A stretch of 39,166 nt of DNA. Source: an uncultured Eubacteriales bacterium (GTDB taxonomy: Bacteria; Bacillota; Clostridia; Oscillospirales; Butyricicoccaceae). The stretch spans positions 1-39,166 of the forward strand of contig CAKUAK010000103.1 of the NCBI GenBank assembly GCA_934636325.1. Reading direction: 5' to 3'. This document shows, in pieces, positions 1 through 7,930 of the stretch. The stretch's first letter is position 1; each line of letters starts with the position of its first letter. Below the pieces are notes generated by a model. The model did not search any database, was not told the origin of the DNA, and saw only the letters and a list, made by a program, of their open reading frames with translations. Position numbers and translations under genes: made by a program.

Positions 1-81
1 CATGACCGAAATCATGCCTGTTCCAAGAAATTTGAGTTTTACTGTCTTACCAGCAGGGAGCTTCCACGCATCCGGTTTTTT

Positions 82-753
82 CTATTCTCCGACCTCTTCC
101 CAGTTTATATGGCGTCCCTGCCGCGCCAGAAACTCGTTGGCTTTCAGGAAATGGCCGCACCCGAAAAATCCGTTGTGGGCCGAAAGCGGCGATGGGTGTG
201 CCGCCGTCAGGATAAGATGCTCGGGGTTGGTTATAAGGGGTCTCTTGGCCTTGGCGTTAGCACCCCAGAGCATGAACACCATCGGACGCGGCCTTTCATT
301 GAGCTTTCTTATTATACTGTCGGTCAGGATGCTCCAGCCGCAGTCGCGGTGGGAGTTGGGCTGATGCGCCCGAACGGTCAGCGAGGTGTTGAGCAGCAGC
401 ACCCCCTGCCTTGCCCATCCCAGCAGGCATCCGCCGGCGGGTATCTCCATACCGAGCTCATCGTGCAGCTCTTTATATATATTGACCAGCGACGGCGGCG
501 CGGGCACGCCGGGCCGCACCGAAAAGGCAAAGCCGTGGGCCTGGCCCGGCCCGTGATAGGGATCCTGACCGAGGATCACGACATTGACGTCGTCATAGTC
601 GGTCGCTTTAAGCGCGTTGAATATGTCATACATGTTGGGATATACTGTCTGGGACCCATACTCCCGCTTTAAAAACTGGCGTATTTTCGCGTAATAATCC
701 GACGCAAAATCGTCGGCCAGCACCTCGTCCCAATGATTGCCTATATGTACCAT
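82..753 (-). CDS. ung: Uracil-DNA glycosylase, family 1
   Basis: Removes uracil from DNA, giving an abasic site for base excision repair; cytosolic. The 223-residue protein has the normal family length. It shows the water-activating loop GQDPYHGP at residues 62-69 (catalytic Asp64) and the minor-groove loop HPSPLSA at 186-192 (catalytic His186). LLNTSLTVR at about 120-128 is also typical. The ATG at 753 follows a GGAG about 9 bases upstream. The gene has its own promoter (787-815) and lies downstream of the terminator of the ABC exporter operon, so it is probably transcribed alone. The family assignment is very secure. Confidence 0.97.
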   Translation of the reverse strand: MVHIGNHWDEVLADDFASDYYAKIRQFLKREYGSQTVYPNMYDIFNALKATDYDDVNVVILGQDPYHGPGQAHGFAFSVRPGVPAPPSLVNIYKELHDELGMEIPAGGCLLGWARQGVLLLNTSLTVRAHQPNSHRDCGWSILTDSIIRKLNERPRPMVFMLWGANAKAKRPLITNPEHLILTAAHPSPLSAHNGFFGCGHFLKANEFLARQGRHINWEEVGE

Positions 754-786
754 AGTCTCACGCTCCGTTATAACCGATGATATCTG

Positions 787-815
787 ATTATATCATCAGC
801 CGCCGTATACGGCAA
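787..815 (-). promoter_or_regulatory. Promoter for ung
   Basis: On the minus strand TTGCCG (810-815) and TATAAT (787-792) are separated by 17 bp. The site lies 34 bp upstream of the ung start codon. The -10 is a perfect match and the -35 matches 4 of 6. Confidence 0.6.
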
Positions 816-820
816 TAGCA

Positions 821-850
821 AACAGACGCCGGGATATCCCGGCGTCTGTT
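821..850 (-). terminator. Terminator of the marR-ABC exporter operon
   Basis: A 13-bp perfect inverted repeat (821-833 and 838-850, AACAGACGCCGGG arm) with an ATAT loop begins 12 bases after the last ABC gene. On the minus strand it is followed by a short T-rich stretch. The plus-strand tail is also T-rich, so it may act in both directions. Confidence 0.8.
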
Positions 851-861
851 TTTATTTTCTG

Positions 862-2757
862 CTATTCGAGTTCGAAGGCGCCGGTATAGAGCTGGTAAAA
901 CTTGCCCTTTTCGGCGATAAGGCTTTCATGGCTGCCGCGCTCTATGATCCTGCCGTGCTCAAGGACCATGATGACGTCGGAGTTCTTGACGGTCGACAGG
1001 CGGTGGGCGATGACGAATACCGTCCTGCCCTCCATAAGCCTGTCCATACCGCGCTGGACTATCGCCTCGGTGCGGGTGTCGATGCTCGACGTAGCCTCAT
1101 CAAGGATCATTACCGGGGGATCGGCCACGGCGGCGCGTGCGATGGAGATCAGCTGGCGCTGGCCCTGCGAGAGGCCGCTGCCGTCGCCCTCGAGCATGGT
1201 GTCATAGCCCTTGGGCAGCATCATGATGAAGTCGTGGGCATTGGCCAGCTTGGCCGCGGCGATGCACTCTTCGTCGGTGGCGTCGAGCTTGCCGTACCTG
1301 ATGTTATCCATGACCGTTCCGGTAAACAGGTTGACATCCTGAAGGACTATGCCGAGGGACCGGCGGAGGTCGGCCTTCTTTATCTTATTGATATTGATGC
1401 CGTCATAGCGTATCTTGCCGTCGGCAATGTCATAGAACCTGTTGATAAGGTTGGTTATCGTCGTCTTGCCCGCACCTGTCGCGCCGACAAAGGCGACCTT
1501 CTGGCCCGGCTCGGCATAAAGGGTTATATTGTGGAGGACCGGCTTGCCGGTCTCGTATTCGAAATCGACATCGAAGAACCGAACGTCGCCCGACAGCGGC
1601 GTATATGTCAGCGTGCCGTCGCCGTGGGGATGCTTCCATGCCCAATGACCTGTGCGCACCGGCGATTCGGATATATTGCCGTTTTCGTCGACCCTGCTGT
1701 TGACCAGGGTGACATAGCCGTCGTCCTGCTCGGGCTGTTCATCCATCAGCTTGAATATGCGGGATGCGCCGGCAAGGGCCATGACTATTGAATTGAACTG
1801 CTGCGAGACCTGATTTATCGGCTGTGTGAAGCTGCGGCTCAGCTGCAGGAAGGTGGCTATCATGCCGAGGGTCACGGTGCCGCAGCCCTTTATGGCTAGG
1901 AAGCCGCCGAAAACGGCGACCAGGATATACTGGAGATTGCCGAGGTTAGACATTATCGGCATCATGATGTTGGCAAAGATATTTGCCGTCGCCGCGTTGC
2001 GGCAGAGCTCTTCGTTGCGGCGGTCGAACTCTTCCTTGCTCTTTTCCTCATGGCAGAAGACCTTTACGACCTTTTGGCCGTTGACCATCTCTTCGATAAA
2101 GCCGTTCATGGCGCCGAGAGAGGTCTGCTGCTTGAGAAAGTATTTCGCGCTGTTGCCGGCGATCCTGCGGCTGCACAGCATCATAACGGCGACGGTTGCG
2201 ACGACAAAAAGTGTCAGGGTCGGCGAGGTCGTCACCATGGCTATGAATACCGTCACCACCGAAAAGCAGGAGGATATTATCTGCGGCAGGCTCTGGGCGA
2301 TCATCTGGCGCAGGGTATCGGTATCATTGGTATAGAGGCTCATGACATCGCCATGGGTGTGGGTGTCGAAATACTTTATCGGTAGGGTCTGCATGTGGGC
2401 AAACATATCGTCCCTTATATCCCGAAGGATGCTCTGGGCCATCTTGACCATCGTGAGGTTATATACAAGGGTCGAAACGACGCCGACGGCGTATATGCAG
2501 GCCATTTTGAGTATGGCAGACAGCAGTCCGGAGAAATCGGGCTGCGCCGCCGAGAGGAGCGGCGTTATATTGTCGTCGATCAGGGTACGCAGGAAGAGCG
2601 AACCCTGTACCCCGGCGTAAGCCGAAAGACCGATGCAGATGACGACGAAAAGCATCCTGCCCTTATAATCGAGAAAATATCTGCCCAGCCTTGCGGCGGT
2701 GTTTTTATCAAAAGAGGGGCGTCCGCCCGGTGGCGGCATGCGGCGCTTATTCTCCAT
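862..2757 (-). CDS. ABC exporter subunit, consensus Walker B half (TM288-like)
   Basis: One half of a heterodimeric type IV ABC exporter (membrane domain fused to ATPase), 631 residues. The membrane domain spans about residues 30-335. A WAWK-containing insert (about 345-390) typical of this subfamily leads into the ATPase. Walker A is GATGAGKT at 425-432, the Q-loop is in VLQD at about 471-474, Walker B is VMILDE with catalytic Glu554, and the switch His is 585. The signature is LSQGQ (529-533) rather than LSGGQ, as in TM288-type subunits, so this chain supplies the good catalytic residues and its partner supplies the good signature. The start overlaps the end of the partner gene by 11 bp. 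The substrate cannot be read from sequence; drug or lipid export is typical. Confidence 0.93.
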   Translation of the reverse strand: MENKRRMPPPGGRPSFDKNTAARLGRYFLDYKGRMLFVVICIGLSAYAGVQGSLFLRTLIDDNITPLLSAAQPDFSGLLSAILKMACIYAVGVVSTLVYNLTMVKMAQSILRDIRDDMFAHMQTLPIKYFDTHTHGDVMSLYTNDTDTLRQMIAQSLPQIISSCFSVVTVFIAMVTTSPTLTLFVVATVAVMMLCSRRIAGNSAKYFLKQQTSLGAMNGFIEEMVNGQKVVKVFCHEEKSKEEFDRRNEELCRNAATANIFANIMMPIMSNLGNLQYILVAVFGGFLAIKGCGTVTLGMIATFLQLSRSFTQPINQVSQQFNSIVMALAGASRIFKLMDEQPEQDDGYVTLVNSRVDENGNISESPVRTGHWAWKHPHGDGTLTYTPLSGDVRFFDVDFEYETGKPVLHNITLYAEPGQKVAFVGATGAGKTTITNLINRFYDIADGKIRYDGININKIKKADLRRSLGIVLQDVNLFTGTVMDNIRYGKLDATDEECIAAAKLANAHDFIMMLPKGYDTMLEGDGSGLSQGQRQLISIARAAVADPPVMILDEATSSIDTRTEAIVQRGMDRLMEGRTVFVIAHRLSTVKNSDVIMVLEHGRIIERGSHESLIAEKGKFYQLYTGAFELE

Positions 2758-4483
2758 CCTTATCTCCTCCCTTCATCTGAAGATCATATATCTCGCGGTA
2801 AATATCGTTGTTTTCAAGCAGCTCTTCGTGGGTTCCGATTCCGCTTATCTCGCCGTTTTCCATGACGATTATCCTGTCGGCCTCCTGGACCGAGCTTATC
2901 CTCTGGGCGATGATTATCTTTGTCGTCTCCGGCAGATATTCCTTCATACCGCGGCGGATGACGGCGTCGGTCTCGGTGTCGACGGCGCTGGTCGAATCGT
3001 CGAGTATGAGTATCTTGGGCTTTTTGAGCAGCGCGCGGGCGATACAGAGCCTCTGCTTCTGTCCGCCCGAAACATTGGTGCCGCCCTGCTCTATATATGT
3101 GTCATAGCCGTCGGGGAAATCGCTGACGAATCCGTCGGCGCCCGCAAGACGGCAGGCCTGACGAAGCTCCTCGTCGCTCGCGTTCTCATTGCCCCACCGC
3201 AGATTCTCTTTTATCGTGCCGGAAAAGAGCTGGTTTTTCTGGAGCACCATGGCGACGTTATCGCGCAGAACGTGAAGATCGTATTTTCTGACGTCTACCC
3301 CGCCGACCGAGACCGAGCCCGAGGTCACGTCATAAAGCCTCGGGATAAGCTGGACAAGGCTGCTCTTGGCGCTGCCCGTTCCGCCGACGATACCGATCGT
3401 CTCGCCCGAGCGTATGGAAAAATCGGCGTCTTTTATGCACAGATTGTTCATGCTGCCCGAATAGCTGAAGCCGACATGATCGAATGTGACAGAGCCGTCT
3501 CTGACCGTCTTTACGGCGTCCTCGGGGCTGACGATATCGCTCTTTTCATCAAGTATCTCGACCACCCTTTCGGCCGATGCGCGGGCGATGGTCGTCATTA
3601 CGAGTATCATCGACAGCATCATAAGGCTCATGAGTATCTGCGAAGAATAGGTTATAAGGCTCATCAGCTGGCCGGTCGTCATCGAACCGGCGACGATCAT
3701 CTTTGCGCCCAGCCAGGATATCAGCAGGATGCAGGTATACATCGAGGTCTGCATGAGGGGCGAGTTGAAGGCCAGTATCTTTTCGGCCTTTGAAAAGTCC
3801 TTATATATGCTCTCGGAGACCTTATTGAACTTCTTTGTCTCGTAATCCTCGCGGACAAAGGATTTGACGACCCTTATGCCGTGAAGGTTTTCCTGAACGA
3901 CAAGATTGAGCTTATCATAGGTCTTGAATACCCGCTCAAAAACCGGGTGGGCCCTTGTTGCGACAAGGTAAAGCCCGACGCCGAGGAAGGGTATCACGGC
4001 GAAGAATATCAGCGAGAGCTGCTTATTCAGACCAAAGGCCATTATCATTGCGAAGATGAGCATCATGGGGCCGCGGACGGCGATTCTGATTATCATCTGG
4101 AAGGCCATCTGAACATTGCTGACGTCTGTGGTCAGGCGGGTGACTATGCTGGCCGTCGAGAATCTGTCGATATTGGAGAAGGAGAAATCCTGCACATTGT
4201 GGAACATCCTCTCCCTGATATTCTTGGCAAAGCCGGCCGAAGCTATGGCGGCGTAACGGCCCGACAATGCACCGCAAGCCAGCGATACCATGCAGGCGGC
4301 AGCCAGCACGACTCCGTATTTTGTTATCTGGCTCATATCTCCCGCCTCTACACCCTTGTCGATAAGGCTGGCCATAAGCAGAGGTATGACGACCTCCAAA
4401 ACGACCTCCATTGTAACAAAAAGTGGGGCGAGCATGCTCTCCTTTTTATACCGGCCAATACAGCCGGCAAGCTTTTTTATCAT
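2747..4483 (-). CDS. ABC exporter subunit, degenerate catalytic half (TM287-like)
   Basis: Partner half of the heterodimeric exporter, 578 residues, with six membrane segments in residues 15-300 and a C-terminal ATPase. Walker A is GGTGSAKS (367-374) and the signature is canonical VSGGQ (471-475). Walker B ends ILILDD, so the catalytic Glu is Asp496, and the switch histidine is Gln527 (IIIAQRIS). Loss of both residues is the known hallmark of the degenerate site in TM287/288, BmrCD and LmrCD exporters. It lies 20 bp after the MarR regulator in the same transcript and overlaps the next subunit by 11 bp, consistent with coupled synthesis of a 1:1 pair. Confidence 0.93.
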   Translation of the reverse strand: MIKKLAGCIGRYKKESMLAPLFVTMEVVLEVVIPLLMASLIDKGVEAGDMSQITKYGVVLAAACMVSLACGALSGRYAAIASAGFAKNIRERMFHNVQDFSFSNIDRFSTASIVTRLTTDVSNVQMAFQMIIRIAVRGPMMLIFAMIMAFGLNKQLSLIFFAVIPFLGVGLYLVATRAHPVFERVFKTYDKLNLVVQENLHGIRVVKSFVREDYETKKFNKVSESIYKDFSKAEKILAFNSPLMQTSMYTCILLISWLGAKMIVAGSMTTGQLMSLITYSSQILMSLMMLSMILVMTTIARASAERVVEILDEKSDIVSPEDAVKTVRDGSVTFDHVGFSYSGSMNNLCIKDADFSIRSGETIGIVGGTGSAKSSLVQLIPRLYDVTSGSVSVGGVDVRKYDLHVLRDNVAMVLQKNQLFSGTIKENLRWGNENASDEELRQACRLAGADGFVSDFPDGYDTYIEQGGTNVSGGQKQRLCIARALLKKPKILILDDSTSAVDTETDAVIRRGMKEYLPETTKIIIAQRISSVQEADRIIVMENGEISGIGTHEELLENNDIYREIYDLQMKGGDKDGE

Positions 4484-4503
4484 TATTCATCACTCCCTGA
4501 AGT

Positions 4504-4950
4504 TCATTCTGCACTCTTTTCAAGATTTTCAGCCATGCGTCCGACGATAGCAAGAAATGTCTCGATCTCTTCTTGGCTGATGCCCTTTCTAAGCTGCCTT
4601 TCGATATTCTCGATATTCCTGTGTATCTCGTCGTGGCGGCGTTCGGCCTTTTCTGTCAGGCAGAGCTTTTTCAGCCTGCCGTCATGCTCGACCGGCGCGC
4701 GGGTTATATACCCGTTTTTCTCCATATTCTGAAGTATCCCCGTCGCCGTCGACCGTCTGATCCTGAACTCGCGCTCGATGTCGCGCTGGTATATGTCGCG
4801 ATCACGGTTATGCTGAAGAAAACCGAGGATATATCCCTGTATGGCCGTCAGATCCTCGGCCTGCGGCCCGCAGCCCGATTCGTCGATGGCCCGCTTTATC
4901 CGGTTGCTCAGCATCCGTATCTCTTTACCTATATGAGGCATATCTTCCAC
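4504..4950 (-). CDS. MarR-family transcriptional repressor of the exporter operon
   Basis: A 148-residue winged-helix regulator. Residues about 50-105 hold the helix-turn-helix and wing (IYQRDIEREFRIRRSTATGILQNMEKNGYITR), and the last 40 residues form the long dimerisation helices. The start is GTG at 4950, chosen because GGGAGG (about 4958-4963) sits at the right distance; an in-frame ATG three codons later is an alternative. First gene of an operon with the two exporter halves. Its promoter carries two identical-pattern palindromes just downstream of the -10, so autorepression relieved by an exporter substrate is the natural reading (inference). Confidence 0.9.
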   Translation of the reverse strand: MEDMPHIGKEIRMLSNRIKRAIDESGCGPQAEDLTAIQGYILGFLQHNRDRDIYQRDIEREFRIRRSTATGILQNMEKNGYITRAPVEHDGRLKKLCLTEKAERRHDEIHRNIENIERQLRKGISQEEIETFLAIVGRMAENLEKSAE

Positions 4951-4972
4951 AATTCCTACCTCCCTTAAACTT

Positions 4973-5007
4973 GTTAGGTCGCTAACTTGTTTTGTTAGGA
5001 CGCTAAC
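4973..5007 (-). promoter_or_regulatory. Tandem MarR operators
   Basis: Two palindromes, GTTAG-N4-CTAAC at 4973-4986 and at 4994-5007, are centred 21 bp apart (two helical turns). They lie directly downstream of the -10 and upstream of the marR ribosome binding site, where bound repressor would block initiation. Confidence 0.8.
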
Positions 5008-5008
5008 T

Positions 5009-5036
5009 ATTATACCGCATTCTCACCAAATGTCAA
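5009..5036 (-). promoter_or_regulatory. Promoter of the marR-ABC operon
   Basis: Perfect TTGACA (5031-5036) and perfect TATAAT (5009-5014) on the minus strand, 16 bp apart. A consensus promoter held down by operators immediately downstream fits repressor control. Confidence 0.85.
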
Positions 5037-5109
5037 CTGTTTTATTTAGTCATCTTCACCATTTCATTTTTTGTTTACAAACCACGCCGCGGATGCCGTG
5101 ATATAGAAA

Positions 5110-5137
5110 TATCCCCGGGAAATATATCCCGGGGATA
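5110..5137 (-). terminator. Terminator of the ATP synthase operon
   Basis: An 11-bp inverted repeat (TATCCCCGGGA at 5110-5120, complementary arm at 5127-5137) with a 6-nt loop, 18 bases after the atpC stop. On the minus strand it is followed by TTTCTATAT. Confidence 0.8.
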
Positions 5138-5155
5138 AGCTCGAAGGATGTTTTA

Positions 5156-5566
5156 TTATGTATTATGCTGCTTGACGCGGAGGTGGCTGACCGCCTTTGC
5201 AAAGGTCAGCTGCGAAAGGACATAGTCCCTGTGGGCCTGCTTTTCGCGCAGCTGATGCATAGCCTCTTCGGCCTGACGGCGCTCCTGCTCCTCGCTTATC
5301 TCGTCGGGATGCAGCGCCGACTCGCACAGGACCTTTACGTTTCCGTGGGAGGATACGTCTACCATCCCCTGTGTGACGGCGCAGACCACCCGCTCGCCGT
5401 CGGGCTTTTCGAAGATGACCGCGCCGTCGACGATAGCGGCCGTCAGCGGGGTATGGTCGGCCATGATGCCCATCATACCGTCGCTTATCGGTATTATGAG
5501 CGACACACACTCTCCGCGGTAAAAGGCTCTGTCAGGAGACAGTATCTCAAGCCTGAAGGTTTTCAT
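5156..5566 (-). CDS. atpC: ATP synthase F1 subunit epsilon
   Basis: 136 residues, normal length. The N-terminal beta-sandwich (MKTFRLEILSPDRAFYRGE..., with IPISDGMMGIMADHTPL at about 26-42) is followed by a two-helix C-terminal domain from about residue 90 (EISEEQERRQAEEAMHQL). Couples the central stalk to the c-ring and can inhibit ATP hydrolysis. The start at 5566 was preferred over an upstream ATG at 5590 because epsilon proteins begin with the MKTFRLEIL strand. The first 20 bases overlap the 3' end of atpD, as in many atp operons. Confidence 0.95.
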   Translation of the reverse strand: MKTFRLEILSPDRAFYRGECVSLIIPISDGMMGIMADHTPLTAAIVDGAVIFEKPDGERVVCAVTQGMVDVSSHGNVKVLCESALHPDEISEEQERRQAEEAMHQLREKQAHRDYVLSQLTFAKAVSHLRVKQHNT

Positions 5567-6986
5567 GCTCTGCCGCCTCCGCCATGGCACTGGCCTTTTT
5601 CTTTACATCCTCTATCGTGCCGACATTGAAGAAAGCGCTTTCGGGATATTCATCCATCTCGCCGTCGACGATAGCCTTGAAGCCGCGTATCGTTTCGGCC
5701 AGCGGGACATATACGCCGGGCATGCCTGTGAATTTCTCGGCGACGCTGAAGGGCTGTGAAAGGAAACGCTGGATCTTTCTCGCGCGGTAAACTATCTGCT
5801 TATCCTCGTCGCTCAGCTCGTCCATACCGAGGATGGCGATGATATCCTGAAGCTCTTTATAATGCTCGAGTATCTCCTGCACCTGGCGGGCCACGTTATA
5901 ATGCTCTTCTCCGACTATATCGGCCTCAAGCACCCTCGAAGAGGATTCCAGCGGATCGACGGCCGGATAGATGCCCAGCTCGGCGATCTTACGGCTGAGA
6001 ACGGTGGTGGCGTCCAGATGGGCAAAGGTCGTCGCCGGGGCGGGGTCGGTCAGGTCGTCGGCCGGGACGTAAATGGCCTGTACCGACGTGACAGAACCGC
6101 TCTTTGTCGAGGCTATACGCTCTTCAAGCTCGCCCAAGTCATTGGCCAGCGTCGGCTGATATCCGACGGCCGAAGGCATGCGCCCGAGAAGGGTAGATAC
6201 CTCAGATCCTGCCTGGATGAAACGGAATATATTGTCTATGAAAAGAAGAACGTCCTTATGGCTGTCGTCGCGGAAATATTCGGCCATGGTCAGGCCGGTC
6301 AGAGCGACGCGCATCCTGACGCCGGGGGCCTCGTTCATCTGGCCGAATACCAGCGCCGTCTTGTCGATAACGCCGCTGGCCTGCATCTCGGTCCAGAGGT
6401 CGTTGCCCTCTCGGCTGCGCTCGCCGACGCCGGTGAACACCGAATATCCGCCGTGCTCGGTGGCGATATTATGTATCAGCTCCTGGATAAGGACCGTCTT
6501 GCCGACGCCCGCGCCGCCGAACAGGCCGATCTTGCCGCCCTTGGCGTAAGGGGCCAGCAGGTCGATGACCTTTATGCCGGTCTCGAGTATCTCTTCGGCC
6601 GTTTTGCGCTCCGAATACTCGGGGGCGGGGCGGTATATGCTGCGGCGCTCGACATCCTCGGGCAGCGGCTCTCCGCTGTCCATGCTCTCGCCGAGGACGT
6701 TGAAGAGCCTGCCCAGCACCGGCTGGCCGACCGGCACCGATATCGGTGCCCCGGTCGAGACGACCTCCATACCGCGGAACATGCCCTCGCTGGCGCCAAG
6801 CATGATGCAGCGGACAAGGCCGCCGCCGACATGCTGCGCCACTTCCATTATGCGCTTTTCATTCTCTACCGTAACATAAAGGGCCTCTCGTATTTTAGGC
6901 AGCTCGCCCTTTCCGAACTCTACGTCCACGACCGGTCCGTTGATCCCCGCGACCGTGCCGGTATGCTGCTTATCTGTCTGATTCAT
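5547..6986 (-). CDS. atpD: ATP synthase F1 subunit beta
   Basis: Catalytic nucleotide-binding subunit, 479 residues. Walker A is GGAGVGKT (157-164), followed by the GERSREGND segment carrying the catalytic glutamate, Walker B in DVLLFIDNIFR, and the DELSDED motif near the C-terminal lever. The ATG at 6986 shares one base with the atpG stop (TGATG), implying translational coupling. An in-frame TTG one codon earlier is possible but less likely. Confidence 0.97.
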   Translation of the reverse strand: MNQTDKQHTGTVAGINGPVVDVEFGKGELPKIREALYVTVENEKRIMEVAQHVGGGLVRCIMLGASEGMFRGMEVVSTGAPISVPVGQPVLGRLFNVLGESMDSGEPLPEDVERRSIYRPAPEYSERKTAEEILETGIKVIDLLAPYAKGGKIGLFGGAGVGKTVLIQELIHNIATEHGGYSVFTGVGERSREGNDLWTEMQASGVIDKTALVFGQMNEAPGVRMRVALTGLTMAEYFRDDSHKDVLLFIDNIFRFIQAGSEVSTLLGRMPSAVGYQPTLANDLGELEERIASTKSGSVTSVQAIYVPADDLTDPAPATTFAHLDATTVLSRKIAELGIYPAVDPLESSSRVLEADIVGEEHYNVARQVQEILEHYKELQDIIAILGMDELSDEDKQIVYRARKIQRFLSQPFSVAEKFTGMPGVYVPLAETIRGFKAIVDGEMDEYPESAFFNVGTIEDVKKKASAMAEAAEHENLQA

Positions 6987-7900
6987 CAACTTCTGGGTCC
7001 CTCACTTTGCTTCTTTTGACGTTTGCGCTTGAGCGCCTTTGCGCCCGATGTTATCTCGACCATTTCCCTTGTTATGGCCGCCTGGCGCAGGCTGTTATAC
7101 TGCATCTGAAGCTTCTTGAGCACCTCTTCGGCATTCTTGCCCGCCGTGCTCATGGCTGTCATTCTGGCCTCCTGTTCGCTGCAATAGCTGTCGACCAGAG
7201 AGCTGTAAATAAATCCTGTAAGATAGCTGGGGATGATGCCGTCGAGCACGGTGTCGGGGTCGGGATAAAACTCTTTGTCCCGCCTTGTATCCTCGCGATC
7301 GGAGGAATAGAAACGGCTCCGGTCAAGGGGAAGGAGGCAGTTTCTCTTGCACTGGCTGGGGCGGCCGTTGTTATAGTCGGTATAAATTATATCTATCTCG
7401 TCAAGGCGTTCTGTGTTGTAATACTCCAGCAGATCGGTGCATATCTTTCTTGCCTCCCAAACGGTCGGGAAGGCAGCCGAATAGGCAAAATCATCGGCCA
7501 TCTTTATCTTTTTATTGAGAAAATACTGGCGTCCGCACTCTCCGACGACAAAAAGCACCGTTTCGGGATGGCGGCGCATATATTCCTCGGCCTCTTTGAT
7601 GGCCGTCTGGTTATAGGCGCCCGCAAGGCCCTTGTCGGATGTGACGACAAGCAGCCCGCGCCTGCGGTGCTCCTGGCCCTCGGCAAGAGGAGCGCGGAAA
7701 TATCGGTTCTCGGTTTCGGGAATATAGAGGAACAGCTCGCTTATCTGGGCCTTCAGGGCCTTGAAATAAGGCTCTGTGCTTTCGACCTCTCGCTTGGCCC
7801 GGCGCATCTTGACCGACGATATCATATACATGGCGTCGGTGACCTTTTTGGTCTCCTGTATGCTGCCGATCCTGAGCTTTATCTCGCCGGCGCTTGCCAT
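6986..7900 (-). CDS. atpG: ATP synthase F1 subunit gamma
   Basis: Rotor shaft of F1, 304 residues. The N-terminal helix (EIKLRIGSIQETKKVTDAMYMISSVKMRRA, about 6-35) and the C-terminal helix (SEQEARMTAMSTAGKNAEEVLKKLQMQYNSLRQAAITREMVEI) pair as the coiled coil inside the alpha3beta3 ring. The central Rossmann-like part contains LLVVTSDKGLAGAYN. The C-terminus carries a short basic extension (KALKRKRQKKQ...) beyond the usual end. 30 bp after the alpha gene. Confidence 0.96.
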   Translation of the reverse strand: MASAGEIKLRIGSIQETKKVTDAMYMISSVKMRRAKREVESTEPYFKALKAQISELFLYIPETENRYFRAPLAEGQEHRRRGLLVVTSDKGLAGAYNQTAIKEAEEYMRRHPETVLFVVGECGRQYFLNKKIKMADDFAYSAAFPTVWEARKICTDLLEYYNTERLDEIDIIYTDYNNGRPSQCKRNCLLPLDRSRFYSSDREDTRRDKEFYPDPDTVLDGIIPSYLTGFIYSSLVDSYCSEQEARMTAMSTAGKNAEEVLKKLQMQYNSLRQAAITREMVEITSGAKALKRKRQKKQSEGPRS

Positions 7901-7930
7901 TCTGCGCTCCTCCCTTCACTATTTATCATG

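Noticed and set aside
1..81. Open frame continuing 27 codons past the ung stop on the minus strand
   Set aside because: It is in frame with ung but has no start or RBS near its beginning, and an open stretch this short is expected by chance. It may touch the next gene outside the window; nothing can be assigned.
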